Assembly: GCA_937894105.1 (NCBI GenBank)
Contig: CALCTI010000466.1
Coordinates: 1 to 9,399, forward strand
DNA: 9,399 nucleotides
Origin: an uncultured cyanobacterium
GTDB lineage: Bacteria > Cyanobacteriota > Cyanobacteriia > CACIAM-69d
Direction of reading: 5' to 3'
Shown here: in pieces, positions 1-5,450 of the stretch
Layout of the letters: each line of letters begins with the position of its first letter
How positions within the stretch are numbered: the stretch's first letter is position 1
Made by a program: the position numbers and the translations under genes
Notes under the pieces: model-generated
The model's input: only the letters and a program-made list of their open reading frames with translations
Database searches by the model: none
Told to the model about the DNA's origin: nothing

Positions 1-257
1 AAAATAAACGGATCCACCGGCCCCGGCTGCTGACGAATCCGCGCGCACACCTCCAGCCCGTCCAGCCCCGGCAACATCCAATCCAACACGATCGCCACCG
101 GCTGCCAGGATTGGTACTGGGCGATCGCCCCCACCCCATCGCCGCACACCAGCACCTCGAACCCCTCCCGCTCCAGCGTGGATCGAATCAACCCCGCAAT
201 CTCCGGGTCATCTTCCACAATCAAAATCTTTTCGCCCGCCTGATCCATTGCCACCAT
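1..257 (-). CDS. Response regulator, N-terminal receiver domain (partial)
   Basis: The reverse strand reads MVAMDQAGEKILIVEDDPE and continues into a CheY-like receiver domain that leaves the window at base 1, so about 85 codons are visible. The signature residues are present: the acidic pair after ILIVE (VEDD), the phospho-acceptor Asp in VLDWMLPGLDG, and the following LEVCARIR helix. Such a domain takes a phosphate from a sensor kinase and usually controls an attached DNA-binding domain. The LDxMLPGLDG style is typical of OmpR/PhoB-type regulators, but the output domain is outside the window, so the class is inference. The start is uncertain: ATG at 257 or the in-frame ATG at 248 are both possible and neither has a strong Shine-Dalgarno. 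It is divergent from psaD and shares a 217-bp upstream region with it. Confidence 0.88.
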   Translation of the reverse strand, partial: MVAMDQAGEKILIVEDDPEIAGLIRSTLEREGFEVLVCGDGVGAIAQYQSWQPVAIVLDWMLPGLDGLEVCARIRQQPGPVDPFI

Positions 258-354
258 CAATCCATATATTTTCAGTGCCAACCTCAAGGGTACCTATTCT
301 GTCGCCCTTGCCCAGCCCCCGTATCCTGTTGTAGAGGCGCTGGATCGGAGATTT

Positions 355-372
355 TAAGCAACGAACTGTAAC
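355..372 (-). promoter_or_regulatory. HLR1-like (RpaB) site upstream of psaD
   Basis: The reverse strand reads GTTACAGT, two bases, then GTTGCTTA. The HLR1 consensus recognised by the cyanobacterial response regulator RpaB is two (G/T)TTACA(T/A)(T/A) half-sites two bases apart. The first half matches 7 of 8 positions and the second 6 of 8. It lies 103-120 bp before the psaD start codon. If the TAGGAT at 413-418 is the -10 box, the site would lie near -70 to -53, about where RpaB is reported to activate photosystem I genes. The match is imperfect and both the transcription start and the binding are inference. Confidence 0.35.
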
Positions 373-420
373 AGTTGGCAATGGTCGGAAAAATCGACAC
401 ATAAAGCGATGCTAGGATTC

Positions 421-470
421 CAGATAGACTAGAGAGAAAATAAGGCTTTTCAGATACTACTGAGAGAAAA
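421..470 (+). repeat. 30-bp-spaced imperfect direct repeat in psaD leader
   Basis: Bases 421-440 and 451-470 match at 15 of 20 positions. Both begin CAGATA and both end GAGAGAAAA, and the five mismatches are in the middle. The copies are offset by exactly 30 bases. The second copy ends four bases before the psaD ATG, and its GAGAG is the only Shine-Dalgarno-like sequence for that start. It could be a doubled ribosome or RNA-binding element or a chance purine-rich repeat. Confidence 0.5.
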
Positions 471-474
471 ACCG

Positions 475-927
475 ATGCCTAAGACCCCAACCGCTACCAG
501 CGTTGACGAACTAACCGGTGCAACCCCAAAATTCGGCGGCAGCACGGGTGGTTTGTTGAATCGCGCCTTTGTGGAAGAGAAGTACGCGATCACCTGGACT
601 AGCAAAAAAGAGCAGGTTTTTGAAATGCCTACCGGCGGCGCTGCCATTATGCATGAGGGCGAAAACCTAATGTTCTTCGCTCGTAAGGAGCAGTGCATCG
701 CCTTGGGTAAGCGGTTTCGGACCCAGATGCGTCCCAAGATTAGCGACTACAAAATTTACCGGGTCTTCCCTAACGGCGAAGTGGACTTCATTCATCCCAC
801 TGGCGGTAACTTCCCTGAGAAAGTTAGCAAAGAGCGCGTATCGGTTAATGCTAATCCTCGTCGTATTGGTGAGAACCCTAACCCCATCAAGGTGAAGTTC
901 ACCGGCAAGGAACCCTACGACGAGTAG
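475..927 (+). CDS. psaD: Photosystem I reaction centre subunit II (PsaD)
   Basis: PsaD is an extrinsic subunit on the cytoplasmic (stromal) side of photosystem I. It helps hold PsaC and provides the docking surface for ferredoxin. The 150-residue product contains the family hallmarks in order: PKFGGSTGGLL (about 18-28), EKYAITWTS (35-43), FEMPTGGAAIM (49-59), ARKEQC (69-74), PKISDYKIYRVFPNGEV (87-103) and RRIGENPNP (129-137). Cyanobacterial PsaD is usually about 138-144 residues; here about ten extra residues precede the TGxxPKFGG block. No later in-frame ATG lies before that block, so the ATG at 475 is the best start. A GAGAG lies at 462-466, weakly placed for a Shine-Dalgarno. The gene appears monocistronic, with its own terminator about 45 bp downstream. 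The upstream region holds a candidate RpaB site and a direct repeat, listed separately. Confidence 0.98.
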   Translation: MPKTPTATSVDELTGATPKFGGSTGGLLNRAFVEEKYAITWTSKKEQVFEMPTGGAAIMHEGENLMFFARKEQCIALGKRFRTQMRPKISDYKIYRVFPNGEVDFIHPTGGNFPEKVSKERVSVNANPRRIGENPNPIKVKFTGKEPYDE

Positions 928-973
928 GATAGGCTTAGGCTGAGAACGCCATAACGCTATTTGCAAACCCTTG

Positions 974-1013
974 AAATAGACTGTTGCTTTAATGGGCATC
1001 GGTCTATTTTTTT
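974..1013 (+). terminator. Intrinsic terminator of psaD
   Basis: AAATAGACTG (974-983) pairs with CGGTCTATTT (1000-1009), ten pairs including one G-T. Inside, TGC/GCA can add three more pairs after a T-T mismatch. The last stem bases run into a seven-T tract (1007-1013). Confidence 0.9.
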
Positions 1014-1330
1014 ATGGCGCGTTTTTATGCCGTCTGTCTCGATACGAACACAGTAGATCTCTCGCACGGCTCGAAGAAAGCTAACAGTTAGGAACCGGGA
1101 GGCTTCGGCTAAGCTCAGCCTTCTAAATGCTGCTGTTCCCCAGAGTTTTCTTTTTCAGGCAGATACGTCTAGGCCGCGATCGCAACCCTCACGAACTTTT
1201 CAGTGGTCGTGGATCGCCCGACTCACGCCTTTACCCAGATCCAACGCTGATTCATGGGATTCGGGAGTAATTTTGAAGGTTTACACGATGTTCTGGAGCA
1301 TGTTTTGGATTCAACGCTTACGTCAGGGGG
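1014..1330. other. Intergenic region, no gene seen
   Basis: This stretch lies between the psaD terminator and the 3' end of the convergent MEKHLA gene. I see no supported coding sequence on either strand. It contains one HIP1 site (1176-1183) and a weak hairpin near 1102-1126 (GAGGCT pairing with AGCCTT) that has no T tract and is not called a terminator. Confidence 0.6.
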
Positions 1331-1356
1331 AATTGAAAATAGCAATTGAAAATAGC
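1331..1356. repeat. Perfect 13-bp tandem duplication
   Basis: AATTGAAAATAGC occurs twice back to back (1331-1343 and 1344-1356), ending one base before the stop codon of the MEKHLA gene (TGA on the minus strand, 1358-1360). It is therefore at the very start of that gene's 3' untranslated region. It is probably a replication-slippage product. Confidence 0.9.
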
Positions 1357-1357
1357 G

Positions 1358-1831
1358 TCAATTTAACAGCTCAATACGGCTATAAGTTGCTGCCTGGCCG
1401 CGTTTTTTCCTCTGCTCGTCCAATACGTTCCAAATGATTACGTCGAGAATTCGAAATCGCTGCCCAGTGGTGGAAATTCGCACGCCACAGTAACCCTCAA
1501 CATAGCCCTGTCGCTCCGTTTCTGACAGGATGTGCGATCGCTCTTCCCGATTCATCGGTTCCGCCGTTAGCCGGGAAGGCATTCGGGTCATCGCTTCCCA
1601 GGTGGTCTCCCAAAGCTCCAGTGCACGCTGATTACCGTAATTAAAGATTGGATCCGCCTCGGTGCCGTGGGACACCACCACTAAGGACGCTTCAAATAAC
1701 TGCTGAGCCCGCAATTCCGGTGTTTCTGCCAAATTGCAAACCAGCGATCGCCCCACAATCCCCTTAAAGCTGTCCAACAATAACCCAGTGTGCTCGACCA
1801 CCTCCGGTAACCGCCAAGGTTCTACGGTCAT
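1358..1831 (-). CDS. MEKHLA domain-containing protein
   Basis: The 157-residue product is almost entirely one MEKHLA domain, a PAS-related domain first described at the C-terminus of plant HD-ZIP III proteins and also found alone in cyanobacteria and other bacteria. Recognisable blocks are VVVSHGTEADPIFNYGN (51-67), ALELWE (70-75), MPSRLTAEP (84-92), EGYCGVRISTTGQRFRI (112-128) and GQAATYSR (145-152). No second domain, signal peptide or membrane segment is seen, so it is probably a soluble sensory or ligand-binding protein of unknown role. The ATG at 1831 lies just 30 bp beyond the last base of the terminator of the upstream PEP-CTERM gene. Its transcript must arise from a very short promoter region or from read-through. 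No strong Shine-Dalgarno is seen. Confidence 0.9.
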   Translation of the reverse strand: MTVEPWRLPEVVEHTGLLLDSFKGIVGRSLVCNLAETPELRAQQLFEASLVVVSHGTEADPIFNYGNQRALELWETTWEAMTRMPSRLTAEPMNREERSHILSETERQGYVEGYCGVRISTTGQRFRILDVIIWNVLDEQRKKRGQAATYSRIELLN

Positions 1832-1861
1832 AGGCTCTTAGTTTATTCCTCATCACTCTTT

Positions 1862-1892
1862 CAATAAAAGCGAAAGGGGCAAGACCCTTTCG
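1862..1892 (-). terminator. Intrinsic terminator after PEP-CTERM protein 1
   Basis: On the minus strand CGAAAGGG pairs perfectly with CCCTTTCG (1885-1892 and 1871-1878 in plus coordinates) around a six-base loop. It is followed by CTTTTATTG. It lies 51 bp past the stop codon of the gene at 1944-2861. Confidence 0.8.
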
Positions 1893-1943
1893 TCTCACCC
1901 CTTACTTTACCTAAAACAGACAGTCAACTATATGGCGATCGTC

Positions 1944-2861
1944 TTAACCGCGCTTACGCAGCTTCCGTAGGGCTCCCCAAGCACCCAACGCAGCGATCGC
2001 GCCCAACACAGAAGGCTCAGGCACTTTAGTTGGGCCGCCATCGCCGCCGCCGTCACCTCCGCCGTCACCGCCGCTGCTTAGGGAAGGGAGCTCAGTAACT
2101 CCATTCCAACCTACGGCGATCGCGTCAACCGCCTCGGTCAGATCCGGCTTAAATTCCAGTCGATATTCGAACGGCGATCCCTGATCAGTCGTCCGAGTAC
2201 CAATAATCTGCCCATCTGTTCCGCGAGGGCTAAAGGACGTTTCCAGGTCAATAACCACATTGCCGTTATCTTTGAAGACAAGGCTACTAGTCCCAGCGGC
2301 GCTATTGGTATTGCCATTCTGCAAAAGCGAGGAAATGTACGTACCACCCAAAGCATTTCCAGTGTCAGCATTCAACTGTAAAAGCACAGTCAGTTTTCGC
2401 GCGCCAGACAGTTGCCCAGATCCCAGCCATCCTCCGTTACTGCTCACAATCGACCCAAAGCCGCTGGATCCCCCATCAATTTCAAAGGCCGCGTAGAGGG
2501 ATTGTTGACCACCATCCCATAGCAACGCCACACCATCAGCATCCGCTGGAGTCGTATCGTACGCCTGAATCCAATTGACCGTATCTCCTGTGAAACTGGC
2601 GACGAAGGGATCCTGATTATTAGAGCTCACTTGTCGGGTGCCGGTGTAAATTCGGGTGCCTCCCACTTCCAAGAAGGGAATTCCAGCAGCATCCAAAGCA
2701 CTGCGATCGTTGATGTTGAAACCACTGCCAACAATATTCTCTGCGCCGCCGATGAGCGACGCTGCTTCTGCCGGTAGACCCAGGGCGATCGCCGAGAGAC
2801 TAACGGTCGTTGCAGTGGCAACGAAGGAAAGATTGCGAGTGAGAAACGGAGCTGAAAACAT
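1944..2861 (-). CDS. PEP-CTERM sorting-domain protein 1 (exported)
   Basis: This is a 305-residue exported protein. A signal peptide is visible: the basic LTRN followed by a hydrophobic stretch to about residue 30, then AEA, with likely cleavage after residue 33. The C-terminus is a classic PEP-CTERM tail: VPEP at 280-283, a hydrophobic helix (SVLGAIAALGAWGAL) and a basic end (RKLRKRG). Such tails are recognised by exosortases, in cyanobacteria the cyanoexosortases, and the proteins end up at the surface or in the extracellular matrix. Just before the tail is a Gly/Asp linker (264-276). The middle part is rich in Gly, Ser, Asn and Asp and predicted beta-type; I do not recognise a named domain, though WDGGQQSLYAAFEIDGG is a distinctive block. 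The ATG at 2861 gives a complete signal peptide but has no Shine-Dalgarno; a small hairpin lies in front of it. A terminator follows at 1862-1892. Confidence 0.93.
   Translation of the reverse strand: MFSAPFLTRNLSFVATATTVSLSAIALGLPAEAASLIGGAENIVGSGFNINDRSALDAAGIPFLEVGGTRIYTGTRQVSSNNQDPFVASFTGDTVNWIQAYDTTPADADGVALLWDGGQQSLYAAFEIDGGSSGFGSIVSSNGGWLGSGQLSGARKLTVLLQLNADTGNALGGTYISSLLQNGNTNSAAGTSSLVFKDNGNVVIDLETSFSPRGTDGQIIGTRTTDQGSPFEYRLEFKPDLTEAVDAIAVGWNGVTELPSLSSGGDGGGDGGGDGGPTKVPEPSVLGAIAALGAWGALRKLRKRG
2035..2070 (-). repeat. Three 12-bp repeats coding a Gly/Asp linker
   Basis: Three 12-bp units (2035-2046, 2047-2058, 2059-2070), each beginning CCGCC on the plus strand, encode the GGDG-type linker that separates the folded part of PEP-CTERM protein 1 from its sorting tail. 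The unit number could vary between strains by slippage. Confidence 0.85.
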
Positions 2862-2870
2862 AAGAATAGA

Positions 2871-2886
2871 AAGCCCAATTAGGCTT
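2871..2886 (-). other. Small hairpin in the leader of PEP-CTERM protein 1
   Basis: On the minus strand AAGCC (or AAGCCT with a T-G pair) faces GGCTT across a short AATT-containing loop. It is followed by TTCTATTCTT and then the ATG at 2861. It occupies the place where a Shine-Dalgarno would be, ending nine bases before the start codon. It may be a translational control element or chance. Confidence 0.4.
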
Positions 2887-3347
2887 CAAAATTTGAGAAG
2901 TAAATCGTCAAAAACCAGACAGGATCAAAGCAGAGAGCAAAGAAAGTGCTAAATCACTTGGCGATAACAATGCCTTCAGGAGAACCCTGATATCTAAAAA
3001 TCCTCAGCCATAAAAGTAGAACATCAATACTTGACAGCACGGACCTACTGATATGGCTACAGACCATTAAAATGTTGCGAATGATAATTCAAGAGAATAA
3101 GTGGGTAATATCGCAGGCTTAGAAACTTTTAAAAACGCGAGCATGAGGTAAATCAATCAATGAATATCAGCCCATCAAATCGCACCGTCAAAAGCTTCCA
3201 ACTTTACGAACAACCTCTCAGCCTCCCTTGAACATTTTTCGTGGAGAAAAGATCTGCCACTCATCGACGAGCTTAGTAGTGCTTAAAATTTTCCACTCAG
3301 GAGAGTATGAATAATCACCCTAGAACAGGTCAAGCAAATTAGATTAC

Positions 3348-3386
3348 CTTCACGAAATCTTCATTAAAACTTCATCACAGCCTCAA
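3348..3386 (+). promoter_or_regulatory. Phased CTTCA(T/C) direct-repeat array (Pho-box-like)
   Basis: CTTCAC (3348), CTTCAT (3359) and CTTCAT (3370) are spaced at exactly 11 bp, with a degenerate fourth unit CCTCAA in phase at 3381. Direct repeats with 11-bp phasing are the hallmark of tandem sites for PhoB/OmpR-type response regulators. The core resembles the enterobacterial Pho box (CTGTCAT) and differs from the cyanobacterial SphR box (a CTTAAC-like core). It lies about 490 bp upstream of PEP-CTERM protein 1 and is on the strand opposite to that gene, so its target is uncertain. The same pattern recurs upstream of PEP-CTERM protein 2. Confidence 0.45.
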
Positions 3387-4040
3387 ATATTTATGGACTT
3401 CAATTTCCCCGATTTATTTCTCTAAAAGCAAGGACAGAAGCATTCCCAAGATGTTTAGAAAGCATTAATAAATGGCTTTCAGAGAAAATGACTTTCAGAG
3501 AGCTCGTCGAGATTTGGGCGATCAAACAAAAACCTCTGGAAAGTTTAACCATAGACAAACAAAGGTTTCCAAGCAGAGGTAAAGTGCGACCGAGACAGTA
3601 ACTAAAACATTTCTCGAGTGAATCTTCTTTTGGGTGACACCAAGATTGATGTCCCATTAATTCCCCTTGACCCAACCCTCAAGTGGCTTTGTCAGGTAGG
3701 CAGTTCCCCATAGATTAGATCTACTTATTCAAAGATTATCTAACGCTATCAAACAAGTTTTGAATTACATATTAGGCAAAGGGTGAACATAATCCAGGCT
3801 ATTTTTAGCGGACTTTTCAAACTTCGTCGTGAGCGGCTCTGTCCCAAGACGTTGCGGAATTATCCAGGTTCCCGCTGAAAGTTTCCGATATTTAGATTTC
3901 CACTATTTAGGTTCTTTCTCGCGGGTCTATGGCAAGAAAGAACAGCAAATAATCAGCTTCCACACACCATCAGATAGATTCTTTCAAGAAATAGCCCCAG
4001 CTATTTCCTATAAAGCAAAAAAGGTGAGGCTACTGTGAGT

Positions 4041-4168
4041 GGATGTCTGAAAAGTCTGATTGGACACTTCAAACTGGGTCTGAATGCTGTGATGAAAGAG
4101 CGCAAACACGCATTCTTTCGTCGCAGCCTACGACAAGATGAGTCGTGCTTGAGACTTTTCAGACATCC
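4041..4168. mobile_element. MITE-like element with perfect 17-bp terminal inverted repeats
   Basis: GGATGTCTGAAAAGTCT (4041-4057) is repeated exactly in inverted orientation at 4152-4168. The two bound a 128-bp unit with about 94 bp of interior that encodes no recognisable transposase. A perfect 17-bp match at this distance is very unlikely by chance. Size and structure fit a miniature inverted-repeat element or the remnant of an insertion sequence. No clean target-site duplication is visible: TGAG occurs one base outside the left end and two bases outside the right end, which may be chance. As RNA it could instead form one long hairpin. Confidence 0.6.
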
Positions 4169-4239
4169 TCTGAGGTATTCAGATTGGGTTAATAAACCGC
4201 CAAATTTAGACCATTGTTAGTCCCTTAATTCGAGACATT

Positions 4240-4884
4240 TTATAGGGCATGATCGTAAGTTTCGACGCACTCACGGTTAAGGGGCAAAGCAACGGAGGCT
4301 CCACCGTGAATGAGGTCCAGTTGCCAACGCCCTTTGCCAAGGGGATAGCGGGTAGCGGCAACAGTGACATCGAGAACCTCGCCTAGGGATTGCACAAATT
4401 TACCTCCATTAGGAGGAGCGGCTAGGTTACTGCTGTAAATCTGGATAATGGCGTTGCGACTGAGGTGCTGTCGCCATTGCCCCAGCGTGGTGTAGTACAT
4501 GGGAAGGGTTTGTAGGTTTAGGACGGCGTCACCCAGGTTTAGCTGACCAGATTCGCCGCTGGTAAAGATGTGAATAGCGTCAAATCGGTGATGGGTGTTG
4601 AGCCAACTGGAAATTTGGTGAATACCGTTGGCTCTGGACACAAGGACGATCGCCTCAATTCCCGGGCGTAAACCGGCGAGAAGTTCTTCAATGTGATCAA
4701 GCTGACCGTCGAAAACAGCCAGTTCCCGTGGAGGAAAGCGCCGAAAGGCAGCACTTACGGGGCGAACTGAGGGAATTTTGATAGATGCTGATTCTGGTTC
4801 TTGGAGAAAGGGGTTGTCCTTGGGGTTGTCGCCAGGGGTGGACTTTGGATCGACGCAAATGGAACGAGCAAATGGGGTAACCAT
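4240..4884 (-). CDS. Short DUF4347-domain protein
   Basis: Residues 54-195 match the DUF4347 pattern: ELAVFDGQLDHIEELLAGL, then AIVLVSRANGIHQISSWL, FDAIHIFTSGESGQLNLGD (101-119), WRQHL, AIIQIYSSNLAAPPNGGKFV (145-164) and DVTVAATRYPLGKGRWQLD (172-190). DUF4347 is typically the N-terminal part of very large exported cyanobacterial proteins with Ca-binding or cadherin-like repeats. Here it stands alone at 214 residues, with a Pro-rich N-terminus, no visible signal peptide and no repeats after it. Family members usually have IxSHG and YGCN at the positions that read FTSG (107-110) and YSSN (150-153) here, so the conserved His and Cys both appear replaced by Ser. The start at 4884 has no clear Shine-Dalgarno. 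Function unknown. Confidence 0.8.
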   Translation of the reverse strand: MVTPFARSICVDPKSTPGDNPKDNPFLQEPESASIKIPSVRPVSAAFRRFPPRELAVFDGQLDHIEELLAGLRPGIEAIVLVSRANGIHQISSWLNTHHRFDAIHIFTSGESGQLNLGDAVLNLQTLPMYYTTLGQWRQHLSRNAIIQIYSSNLAAPPNGGKFVQSLGEVLDVTVAATRYPLGKGRWQLDLIHGGASVALPLNRECVETYDHAL

Positions 4885-5172
4885 TGATGTTTTTCTACAT
4901 AAGAGCGAAGACTGCTAACAGGGTAAGTTTTTAGGCTTATCTTGGTCTCAGTGCTCCGCTTGTGCCCTCTTATACTCTCGATTTTTATCCAGTTGCTCCG
5001 TGATTGGGGTGGGTGATTGGAGTTGTTTGTGATCGACGATCGCGCCGACGTGGATCGACAAAAATCAGAGATCGATGCCTGCACTCCAGGATGATCCCAA
5101 CGGAAAAGGGGGGCGATCGCCATCACTAATCATTGGGGCAACCGGCGGCCCCCGCGCTTTTTAAACCTGCCC
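4885..5172. other. Intergenic region upstream of the DUF4347 gene
   Basis: No gene is supported here. It should hold the promoter of the DUF4347 gene, but I see no convincing -10/-35 pair. One HIP1 site lies at 5113-5120, and several related GATCGA/CGATCG sequences cluster around 5031-5075. Confidence 0.5.
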
Positions 5173-5217
5173 AAAAAACCGCCTACCAGGCAATCATTAA
5201 GATCACCTAGTAGGCGG
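5173..5217 (-). terminator. Intrinsic terminator, minus strand
   Basis: On the minus strand CCGCCTAC pairs with GTAGGCGG (5210-5217 and 5179-5186 in plus coordinates). AGG/CCT adds three pairs inside after one mismatch, and a run of six T follows (5173-5178). It lies 234 bp beyond the stop codon of PEP-CTERM protein 2 and is the first strong terminator after it. It may end that transcript with a long 3' tail or an independent small RNA. Confidence 0.85.
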
Positions 5218-5225
5218 CGGAAAGT

Positions 5226-5340
5226 GCAAGCGTGAGGTAGAGCAAGCGTGAAACAAGTGTTTCGCCTTGCGTGTCAGCGTTTTCCTGGCTGAAACTCTCC
5301 CAGGCTAGGGCTTACGATCAATCAAACTCCAGAAGCCCTA
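5226..5340. other. Run of hairpins in the 3' region of PEP-CTERM protein 2
   Basis: Three inverted repeats follow each other: GCAAG...GAAAC (5242-5254) with GTTTC...CTTGC (5259-5270); CCTGG (5284-5288) with CCAGG (5300-5304); and TAGGGCTT (5306-5313) with AAGCCCTA (5333-5340). GCAAGCGTGA also occurs as a direct repeat at 5226 and 5242. With the terminator at 5173-5217, transcription of the minus strand would give a structured RNA. I recognise no known RNA family. No gene is seen in 5218-5450. Confidence 0.4.
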
Positions 5341-5450
5341 CGTGGTGGGAAGTACACGCCCTTTTAACTAAAAAGTATTAGGGGCTGAAACCCTTGACAC
5401 TATTGAGATTGAGATTTAATTGGCAACACCCCCTAAGCCCTGGTCAAGCT

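Larger units (their letters stand above)
2887..4239. other. AT-richer gene-free region of about 1.35 kb
   Basis: I find no coding sequence here that I can support. A few open frames of 60-90 codons exist on both strands, but they start at GTG or TTG, look like no known family and have no ribosome-binding sites. The base composition is visibly more AT-rich than the flanking genes, and there is no HIP1 palindrome between 2793 and 5112. The region contains the phased CTTCA array at 3348-3386 and the inverted-repeat element at 4041-4168. It may be decayed or transferred DNA plus a long promoter region for the PEP-CTERM gene at its left. Confidence 0.6.

Noticed and set aside
208..402. Minus-strand 64-codon frame between the response regulator and psaD
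   Set aside because: Its end overlaps the receiver domain in a different frame, and the receiver frame is clearly the real one.
1102..1126. Hairpin as a terminator for the MEKHLA gene
   Set aside because: Six pairs with a G-T and no T tract on either strand.
3031..3057. TTGACA with TATGGC as a plus-strand promoter
   Set aside because: The -10 matches only 3 of 6 bases and the spacer is 15 bp; no gene follows.
3071..3090. Fur-box-like AATGATAAT
   Set aside because: Only the central nine bases fit the consensus (about 10 of 19 overall), which is expected by chance in AT-rich sequence.
3400..3675. Minus-strand open frame of 91 codons
   Set aside because: It starts at TTG, has no ribosome-binding site, is Ser/Leu/Cys-rich without any family-like pattern, and lies in AT-rich gene-free DNA.
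3829..4220. Two overlapping plus-strand frames of 69 and 61 codons
   Set aside because: Both start at GTG, neither resembles a known protein, and the second runs through both terminal repeats of the MITE-like element.
4755..5126. Minus-strand frame of 123 codons overlapping the DUF4347 start
   Set aside because: It overlaps the DUF4347 coding sequence in another frame; composition is Ser/Pro/Arg-rich as expected of a shadow, with no domain.
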